Source: Streptomyces sp. WM6386 (GTDB lineage: Bacteria > Actinomycetota > Actinomycetes > Streptomycetales > Streptomycetaceae). From it: DNA of 64,000 nt. The DNA lies in contig NZ_JXTE01000040.1 of the NCBI RefSeq assembly GCF_000972385.1, positions 15,476 through 79,475 of the forward strand, written 5' to 3'. Each line of letters opens with the position of its first letter. The stretch's first letter is position 1. The notes under the pieces are model-generated. The model had not been told where the DNA came from, did no database searches, and was given only the letters and a program-made list of their open reading frames with translations. Both the position numbers and the translations under genes were made by a program. Shown here one piece after another: positions 58,731 to 64,000 of this stretch.

Positions 58731-60074
58731 ATCTTCACCCGCACCACTCCGGCCCCACTCCCGGAACTCGCGAACCTGGCCTCGCAAGGCACGCTCCCGG
58801 GTATCCTCCGCCAGCTCTCCACCCTCGGCGGCTGCACCCACCCCATCCGCCTCGACGGCCACCGCACCGAGTACGACGTCGACACCACGACCGGCGAGAT
58901 CGGCACTCTCGTCCACCACCTCGACTCGACCAGCCTCCCGGCCGGCCAACTCCTCGTCCGTTGCAACAACCGCCGTACGACCCGGTGCCCGGCCTGCGCG
59001 GAGGTCTACCGCCGCGACACCTTCCACCTGATCACCTCGGGCCTGCGCGGTGGCAAGGGCACTCCGGAACACGTCGCCGCCCACCCCCGCGTCTTCGCCA
59101 CCTTCACCGCCCCCGGCTTCGGCCCCGTCCACAACCGCCGCACGGACGGACGCCCCTGCCGCTGCGGCGTCCACCACGACAAGGACGACGAAGCACTCGG
59201 CACCCCGCTCAACCCGGACACCTACGACTACGAAGCCGCCGTCCTCTGGAACGCCCACGCCGGACAGCTCTGGCGGCGCTTCTCGACGTACCTGCGCCGT
59301 GAGGTCGCCAAGCGCGCGGGCCTCTCCCAGCGCAGGTTCCGCGACCACGCGCGCGTGTCCTTCGCCAAGGTCGCCGAGTACCAGAAGCGCGGTGCGGTCC
59401 ACTTCCACGCGGTCATACGTCTCGACGGCCCCGGAGGTGGCGACACCTCGCCCCCGGCCTGGGCCACTGCCGAGCTGCTCACGGACGCCATCAGCGCCGC
59501 AGCCTCCAAGACGAGCGTGGATGGCCCGGTCGTCGACAGCCGCGCCCACACCTTCACCTTCGGCCGCCAACTCGACGTCCGCACCATCCGATCCGCCGAC
59601 TTCAACGACGGCCAAGAGCTGACCGAGCGAGCCGTCGCCGCGTACATCGCCAAGTACGCGACCAAGGGAGCCGAGACAGCCACGGGAGCTCTCGACCGCC
59701 CCCTCAAGTTCGCCGCCGAACTGGCCCAGCTCGACATCAGCGACCACGCCCGCCGCCTGGTCCGAACCGCCTGGACCCTCGGCGCCCGCAAGGACCTGGA
59801 ACACCTCCGCCTGCGTGCGTGGGCCCACATGCTCGGCTTCCGCGGCCACTTCTCCACCAAGTCCCGCCGGTACTCCACCACCCTCGGCGCCCTCCGCGAC
59901 GCCCGCGCCGAATGGCGCCGCGCACAAGCCGCCCCACCCACGCGCGAGCCCGAGACGACCTACGTCCTCGCGCACTGGGTCTTCGCCGGAACAGGCCTCT
60001 CCGACGCCGAAGCCTGGCTGTCCGCATCCCTCGAACCCGCCCCCGGAACGGAAGGAGAGCCCACCCGTGGCTGA
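58731..60074 (+). CDS. RepSA-like replication initiator with an apparent ATC start
   Basis: The rolling-circle-type initiator excises with the element and starts its replication. Cysteines at 78, 86 and 89 (RCNNRRTTRCPAC) form a zinc site. The metal motif HFHAVIRLDG (His224, His226) and the likely catalytic Tyr in AAYIAKYATKG follow. Length is 447 residues. The frame is closed by TAG at 58707, and between it and GTG 59355 (residue 209) there is no ATG, GTG or TTG. ATC at 58731 lies seven bases after a perfect AAGGAG and gives the expected N-terminus FTRTTPAPLPELANLA. Use of ATC would keep Rep levels low. A point change or sequence error at the start codon is the alternative. Confidence 0.85.
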   Translation: MFTRTTPAPLPELANLASQGTLPGILRQLSTLGGCTHPIRLDGHRTEYDVDTTTGEIGTLVHHLDSTSLPAGQLLVRCNNRRTTRCPACAEVYRRDTFHLITSGLRGGKGTPEHVAAHPRVFATFTAPGFGPVHNRRTDGRPCRCGVHHDKDDEALGTPLNPDTYDYEAAVLWNAHAGQLWRRFSTYLRREVAKRAGLSQRRFRDHARVSFAKVAEYQKRGAVHFHAVIRLDGPGGGDTSPPAWATAELLTDAISAAASKTSVDGPVVDSRAHTFTFGRQLDVRTIRSADFNDGQELTERAVAAYIAKYATKGAETATGALDRPLKFAAELAQLDISDHARRLVRTAWTLGARKDLEHLRLRAWAHMLGFRGHFSTKSRRYSTTLGALRDARAEWRRAQAAPPTREPETTYVLAHWVFAGTGLSDAEAWLSASLEPAPGTEGEPTRG

Positions 60075-60300
60075 GCCCCGAGTCGTCGCTGTCGTGCCCG
60101 AACAGTTCGACCCGTCCTTGGCCCTGCTGACCGTCGAGGAAGCGGCCCGACGGCTCCGGATCGGTCGTACGACCTGCTTCCGACTCGTCCTCGCCGGAGA
60201 GATCGAGTCCGTCATGGTCGGGAGGCTGCGTCGAATCCCCGCCGATGCCGTGCCCGCTTACGTCGCGAAGCTCCGCTACCGACCCGCCGAAGCTGCTTGA
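60067..60300 (+). CDS. xis: Excisionase (MerR-like HTH)
   Basis: The 77-residue DNA-binding protein has the helix-turn-helix LTVEEAARRLRIGRTTCFRL followed by GEIESVMVGRLRRIP, the wing typical of helix_turn_helix excisionases. Xis directs the integrase to excise the element. GTG 60067 overlaps the end of rep, and the gene is 10 bp before int, the usual order in AICEs. Confidence 0.9.
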   Translation: MAEPRVVAVVPEQFDPSLALLTVEEAARRLRIGRTTCFRLVLAGEIESVMVGRLRRIPADAVPAYVAKLRYRPAEAA

Positions 60301-60310
60301 GGGGGATGCC

Positions 60311-61549
60311 ATGGCAGAGAACAAGCGCAGTCGTCAGCCCAACGGGGCCTCCTCCATCTACTTCGGCAAGGACGGCAAGTGGCACGGCCGAGTGACGGTC
60401 GGCGTCCGCGATGACGGCAAGCCGGACCGCCGCCACATCGAGCGCAAGACCAAGGCCGAGGTGACCAGGGCAGTCCGTGACATGGAGCGGGCCCGGGACG
60501 AGAAGAAGCTCAGGAAGCCGGGCCAGAGCTGGACTGTCCAGGCCTGGCTTGAGCACTGGGTCGAGAACATCGCCAAGCCGTACGTCTCCGAGAACACGTA
60601 TGACGGCTACGAGGTCGACGTACGCGTTCACCTCGTGCCCGGCCTGGGCGCTCACAAGCTCGACAAGCTGGAGCCGGAGCACTTGGAGCGCTTCTACCGG
60701 AAGATGCAGGAAGCCGGGAGCTCCGCCGGCACCGCCCACCACGCTCACCGCACGATCCGGGTGGCCCTCGGTGAGGCCAAGCGACGCAGTCACGTCGCCA
60801 CCAACGTGGCCGAGATCGCCAAGGCGCCGCGTCTCGAAGAAGAGGACATCGAGCCGTTCACGATCGAGGAGGTGCAGAGTCTCCTCGTTGAGGCGGCCAA
60901 GCTCCGCAACAGCACGAGGTGGGTCGTCGCCCTGGCGCTCGGGCTCCGTCAGGGGGAGGCGCTCGGCCTGCACTGGGAGGACGTCGACCTGGACGCGGGA
61001 TACGTCCGCATCCGCAAGAACCGGCTCCGCCCCAAGTACGCCCACGGCTGCGGCGACAACCCGTGCGGCCGGAAGGCTGGCTACTGCCCCCAGAAACAGC
61101 AGACCCGCCGCGAGCACAAGTCCACCAAGTCCCGCGCCGGGCGACGCACGATCGGTCTGCCCGACCCGCTGATCAAGCTCCTCCGCCAGCACCAGGAGGT
61201 ACAGGAGAAGGAACGGATCGAGGCCGGTCCCGACTGGGAGGACAAGGGATACGTCTTCGCCTCCCCGGCCGGCAGCCCTCTGAGCCCGAACACGGACTTC
61301 CACGTCTGGAAGCGGCTGCTGCGGGATGCGGGCGTACGAGACGGCCGTCTCCATGACGCTCGCCACACCGCCGCGACCGTCCTCCTGATCCTCGGCGTCC
61401 CGGACGTCGTGGTCGACGCGATCATGGGCTGGGAGCCCGGGGGAGCGGCCCGCATGCGCGCTCGCTACATGCACGTCACTGGAACGCTGCTGCGGAAGGT
61501 GGCCCAGCAGGTCGGCGACGCTCTCTGGGAGCCGCTCCGGGCCGACTGA
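60311..61549 (+). CDS. int: Tyrosine integrase
   Basis: A 412-residue tyrosine recombinase that integrates the element at tRNA-Ser(GGA). The arm-binding N-terminus (GASSIYFGKDGKWHGRVTVG) and SAM-like core-binding domain precede the catalytic domain: Arg213 in LGLRQGEALGL, His348 and Arg351 in HDARH, and Tyr386 in RARYMHV. Three cysteines (247, 252, 259) lie in an insertion after the second strand, as in related Streptomyces integrases, and may bind zinc. The gene ends about 520 bp from attR. Confidence 0.95.
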   Translation: MAENKRSRQPNGASSIYFGKDGKWHGRVTVGVRDDGKPDRRHIERKTKAEVTRAVRDMERARDEKKLRKPGQSWTVQAWLEHWVENIAKPYVSENTYDGYEVDVRVHLVPGLGAHKLDKLEPEHLERFYRKMQEAGSSAGTAHHAHRTIRVALGEAKRRSHVATNVAEIAKAPRLEEEDIEPFTIEEVQSLLVEAAKLRNSTRWVVALALGLRQGEALGLHWEDVDLDAGYVRIRKNRLRPKYAHGCGDNPCGRKAGYCPQKQQTRREHKSTKSRAGRRTIGLPDPLIKLLRQHQEVQEKERIEAGPDWEDKGYVFASPAGSPLSPNTDFHVWKRLLRDAGVRDGRLHDARHTAATVLLILGVPDVVVDAIMGWEPGGAARMRARYMHVTGTLLRKVAQQVGDALWEPLRAD

Positions 61550-61567
61550 AGCGCCTATGCGGAGAGG

Positions 61568-61909
61568 TCAGAGCGTGGGAGGCTCCTCTGCCCGCTCCGC
61601 GAGGAACTCATCGAGAAGCGCGAAGAGAACCGTGATGACACGTTCTTCCTGCTCCGGTGAGAGCTGCCAGTGATCCCAACTTTCATCGGGGAGGGCGATG
61701 TGACGGACCAGACCCATCCAAGTGTGTTGGCATTCCCGGCCGCGCCTGGCCACCAGCCAGTCACGCCAGCCGTCGAGCCCGGGACCGCCGTGCCGCCGTG
61801 CGTGGGCGTCGTAGCCGATCAAGAAGCTTTCCACACGGGCGAGTGTTGCCTGACCCACGAAGATCTCGGGGCCCTCGGACACGAAGGCCCAGTACTCACG
61901 TTCACTCAT
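61568..61909 (-). CDS. Hypothetical protein next to the integrase
   Basis: The frame encodes 113 residues starting SEREYWAFVSEGPEIFVGQA, then ESFLIGYDAHARRHGGPGLD and WRDWLVARRGREC. It ends in an acidic helix (VITVLFALLDEFLAERAEE). It is convergent with int, 18 bp apart. The start is uncertain: ATG 61909 or further upstream. Such short proteins are common in Streptomyces; function unknown. It could be a cargo gene at the right end. Confidence 0.65.
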   Translation of the reverse strand: MSEREYWAFVSEGPEIFVGQATLARVESFLIGYDAHARRHGGPGLDGWRDWLVARRGRECQHTWMGLVRHIALPDESWDHWQLSPEQEERVITVLFALLDEFLAERAEEPPTL

Positions 61910-61985
61910 GTCTATGAGACTCACCCGCTCATGCTTCCGCATCGAGGTCGGTTGTCCCTCATCCCGAGCGAGCAGCGGGCAACCA

Positions 61986-62008
61986 ACTGAGACGGAAACT
62001 GAGACGGA
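61986..62008. repeat. Paired TGAGACGG site near attR
   Basis: ACTGAGACGGAAACTGAGAC and following bases form two direct repeats 12 bp apart, 64-86 bp inside the tRNA core. The matching pair at 46293-46312 is inside attL. Probable integrase arm sites. Confidence 0.65.
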
Positions 62009-62014
62009 CAACGA

Positions 62015-62048
62015 CGAAGGGCCCCACCGCGAACGGTGGGGCCCTTCG
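62015..62048 (-). terminator. Terminator of tRNA-Ser(GGA), carried by the element
   Basis: CGAAGGGCCCCACCG and its complement form a 15-bp perfect stem with a TTCG loop on the reverse strand. It closely matches the chromosomal copy at 30633-30664, so integration supplies the tRNA with a near-identical terminator. Confidence 0.88.
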
Positions 62049-62072
62049 ACATCGTGCCCGGTGAGGCACTGG

Positions 62073-62157
62073 CGGAGGATACGAGATTCGAACTCGTGAG
62101 GGGTTGCCCCCAACACGCTTTCCAAGCGTGCGCCCTAGGCCACTAGGCGAATCCTCC
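62073..62157 (-). tRNA. tRNA-Ser (anticodon GGA), integration target
   Basis: An 85-nt class II tRNA. The acceptor stem GGAGGAT pairs with ATCCTCC and the discriminator is G. The anticodon stem-loop is CACGC-TTGGAAA-GCGTG (GGA). A long variable arm and GTTCGAATC T-loop follow. Its 3' half is the 54-bp attachment core, so the integrated element has restored the gene exactly. Confidence 0.96.
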
Positions 62158-62229
62158 GCGGCAAACAATACAAGACGTTGAGGAGTGCTCGCGAACTCGT
62201 TCCCAGCCCCCGTCATCGGGTACTGTTTG

Positions 62230-62323
62230 GGCAGCCCCTCACGTGGCGCTATCTGACTGAACTCCCCCAGGGCCGGAAGGCAGCAAGGGTAGGTTGGCTC
62301 TGGCGGGTGCGTGGGGGGCGCTT
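62230..62323 (+). ncRNA. ffs: Signal recognition particle RNA (small bacterial type)
   Basis: The conserved apical part CCAGGGCCGGAAGGCAGC, with its GGAA tetraloop and following AAGGGTAGG, is the binding site of the Ffh protein. The ends pair (CCCCTCACG with CGTGGGGGG). Boundaries are approximate. Position between tRNA-Ser and dnaX fits Streptomyces. Confidence 0.9.
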
Positions 62324-62390
62324 GCGTTCACGGCAAGGGTGGCCTCTTGCGTGGGGCTGGTTGTCAGTGGGCGCCTATAACCTCGTATGC

Positions 62391-64000
62391 GTGTCGTCTC
62401 TCGCGCTGTACCGCCGCTATCGCCCGGAGTCGTTCGCCGAGGTCATCGGGCAGGAGCATGTCACCGACCCGTTGCAGCAGGCGCTGCGGAACAACCGGGT
62501 CAATCACGCGTATCTGTTCAGCGGTCCGCGTGGCTGCGGCAAGACGACCAGCGCACGCATCCTGGCCCGCTGTCTGAACTGTGAGCAAGGTCCCACGCCG
62601 ACCCCGTGCGGAGAGTGCCAGTCCTGCCAGGACCTCGCACGCAACGGCCCGGGTTCCATCGACGTCATCGAGATCGACGCCGCGTCCCACGGTGGTGTGG
62701 ACGACGCCCGTGAGCTGCGCGAGAAGGCCTTCTTCGGACCCGCGAGCAGCCGGTACAAGATCTACATCATCGACGAGGCCCACATGGTCACGTCGGCCGG
62801 CTTCAACGCGCTGCTCAAGGTCGTCGAGGAGCCGCCGGAGCATCTGAAGTTCATCTTCGCGACCACCGAGCCCGAGAAGGTCATCGGGACCATCCGTTCG
62901 CGGACCCACCACTACCCCTTCCGGCTCGTGCCGCCGGGGACCCTTCGTGACTACCTCGGCGAGGTCTGCGGACACGAGAACATCCCCGTCGAGGAGGGCG
63001 TGCTGCCGCTCGTCGTGCGGGCGGGGCAGGGTTCCGTGCGTGACTCCATGTCCGTCATGGACCAGCTGCTCGCGGGGGCGCGGGAGGAGGGTGTGACGTA
63101 TGCCATGGCCACCTCCCTCCTCGGCTACACCGACGGCTCGCTCCTCGACTCCGTCGTCGAGGCCTTCGCCACCGGTGACGGCGCCGCCGCCTTCGAGGTC
63201 GTCGACCGGATCATCGAGGGCGGCAACGACCCGCGGCGCTTCGTCGCCGACCTGCTGGAGCGGCTGCGGGACCTGGTGATCCTCGCCGCCGTCCCGGACG
63301 CCACGGAGACCGGCCTCATCGACGCCCCCGCCGACGTCCTGGAGCGTATGCAGGCCCAGGCCGGCATCTTCGGCGCCGCCGAGCTCAGCCGCGCCGCCGA
63401 CCTCGTCAACGCGGGCCTCACCGAGATGCGGGGCGCCACGTCCCCTCGCCTCCAGCTGGAGCTGATCTGCGCGCGCGTGATGCTGCCGGCCGCTTATGGC
63501 GACGAGCGGTCCGTGATGGCCCGGCTCGACCGGCTGGAGCGTGGCGTGAACTTCTCCGGGGGCGGGGGTGCGCCCGCGATGGCGTACGTCCCCGGGCCCG
63601 AGGCGCACGGGACAGCGGCTGCCGCGCCGGTTCCGCCGGGAGGCGGTGTCGCGGCGGCCCGGGCGGCGGTACGGGCTTCTGGCCCGCCGACCGGACCTGC
63701 GCCGACCGGACCTGCGCCCAGTGGACCTGCGCCCAGTGGACCTGCGCCCAGTGGACCTGCGCCCAGTGGACCTGCGCCCAGTGGACCTGCGCCGAGCGGA
63801 CCTGCGGCGGGGGGCGCCCCGGGCTTCGGCGCCGCACCCGGTCAGCCCGGTCAGGACACCACCCCGGCCCCGGCCTACGACGCCGCCTCCGCCCAGGCCG
63901 CGCCCGCGCCCACGGGCCCGGCGCCCGGCGACACCGGCAGCGCTCAGCCCCAGCCCTCCCAGGCACCCCAGCCCCCCCAGGCATCCGCGACACCTCCTCC
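62391..64000 (+). CDS. dnaX: DNA polymerase III subunit gamma/tau, C-terminus off window
   Basis: DnaX is the clamp-loader ATPase of the replicase. The frame opens at GTG 62391 with SSLALYRRYRPESFAEVIGQ. Walker A is GPRGCGKTTSARI, the zinc module has cysteines in CLNCEQ and CGECQSC, Walker B is IYIIDEAHM, and the sensor motif FIFATTEPEKV is present. After about residue 370 a Pro/Ala/Gly-rich linker begins, with eight tandem GPAP units. No ribosome site precedes GTG, and TATAAC lies ten bases upstream, so a leaderless message is possible. The stop is beyond 64000. Confidence 0.96.
   Translation, partial: MSSLALYRRYRPESFAEVIGQEHVTDPLQQALRNNRVNHAYLFSGPRGCGKTTSARILARCLNCEQGPTPTPCGECQSCQDLARNGPGSIDVIEIDAASHGGVDDARELREKAFFGPASSRYKIYIIDEAHMVTSAGFNALLKVVEEPPEHLKFIFATTEPEKVIGTIRSRTHHYPFRLVPPGTLRDYLGEVCGHENIPVEEGVLPLVVRAGQGSVRDSMSVMDQLLAGAREEGVTYAMATSLLGYTDGSLLDSVVEAFATGDGAAAFEVVDRIIEGGNDPRRFVADLLERLRDLVILAAVPDATETGLIDAPADVLERMQAQAGIFGAAELSRAADLVNAGLTEMRGATSPRLQLELICARVMLPAAYGDERSVMARLDRLERGVNFSGGGGAPAMAYVPGPEAHGTAAAAPVPPGGGVAAARAAVRASGPPTGPAPTGPAPSGPAPSGPAPSGPAPSGPAPSGPAPSGPAAGGAPGFGAAPGQPGQDTTPAPAYDAASAQAAPAPTGPAPGDTGSAQPQPSQAPQPPQASATPP
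63693..63806 (+). repeat. 15-bp tandem repeat in dnaX linker
   Basis: Eight units starting GGACCTGCG, five of them exactly GGACCTGCGCCCAGT, encode GPAPS/GPAPT repeats. The unit is a multiple of three, so gains and losses keep the frame. Confidence 0.9.

Larger units (their letters stand above)
46122..62125. mobile_element. Intact integrative element of the pSAM2/SLP1 (AICE) type in tRNA-Ser(GGA)
   Basis: The element is bounded by perfect 54-bp copies of the tRNA 3' half (46122-46175 and 62072-62125). It holds every AICE module: integrase, Xis, RCR-type Rep, FtsK-like transfer ATPase, Spd proteins, GntR repressor and Nudix protein, in the order usual for pSAM2 relatives. Paired TGAGACGG sites lie inside both ends. 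The left third carries cargo genes of unknown role. All backbone genes look intact except for the unusual start codon of Rep. Confidence 0.9.

Noticed and set aside
1..64000. CRISPR array
   Set aside because: No set of regularly spaced identical repeats with unique spacers was found; the tandem repeats seen are coding or have no spacers.

Overview
The window looks like a Streptomyces chromosome. G+C is very high, with GTG starts and ATGA/GTGA overlaps. The core gene order (paired SigB-type sigma factors, tRNA-Ser, tadA, upp, a LytR_C protein, then SRP RNA and dnaX) matches, from memory, the S. coelicolor SCO403x-SCO4067 neighbourhood. No database search was possible, so family names come from motifs and recall.

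Bases 1-30,630 are core chromosome. An MFS exporter and its MarR repressor share a region with three copies of one palindrome. Next come two sporulation/stress-type sigma factors (sigN/sigF-like), tRNA-Ser(CGA), tadA with its partner, upp, a DUF853 ATPase and small membrane or secreted proteins. A divergent iron-box locus pairs a siderophore-interacting reductase with an operon of a penicillin-acylase-family Ntn hydrolase, a siderophore-type N-acyltransferase, a cupin and an SDR. A CopC-CopD fusion is followed by a complete galactoside operon (Tat lipoprotein, two permeases, GH36, GH42) and by two tandem Stealth-family phosphotransferases.

Bases 30,630-62,160 are accessory DNA stacked on tRNA-Ser(GGA). 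The complete tRNA lies at 62,073-62,157. Its 3' part occurs again at 46,122-46,175 and, with its terminator, at 30,627-30,740. These copies split the region into a decayed left segment (SDR, topoisomerase IB, epimerase and esterase remnants), a middle segment, and an intact 16-kb integrative element of the pSAM2/SLP1 type. The middle segment holds a SNF2 helicase with a SWIM protein, VapBC, a SARP-NB-ARC-TPR regulator beside a protein with an amyloid-like tail, and a dead RelE. The intact element carries integrase, Xis, Rep, an FtsK-like transfer ATPase, Spd proteins, a GntR regulator and a Nudix protein. A TAGACGAGT motif recurs at its regulated genes, and its Rep gene appears to start at ATC. 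Its left end carries unrecognised cargo: an AT-richer 786-residue protein, membrane-anchored helical proteins and a 150-bp nested hairpin.

From 62,160 the core resumes with the SRP RNA and dnaX, which runs off the right edge.
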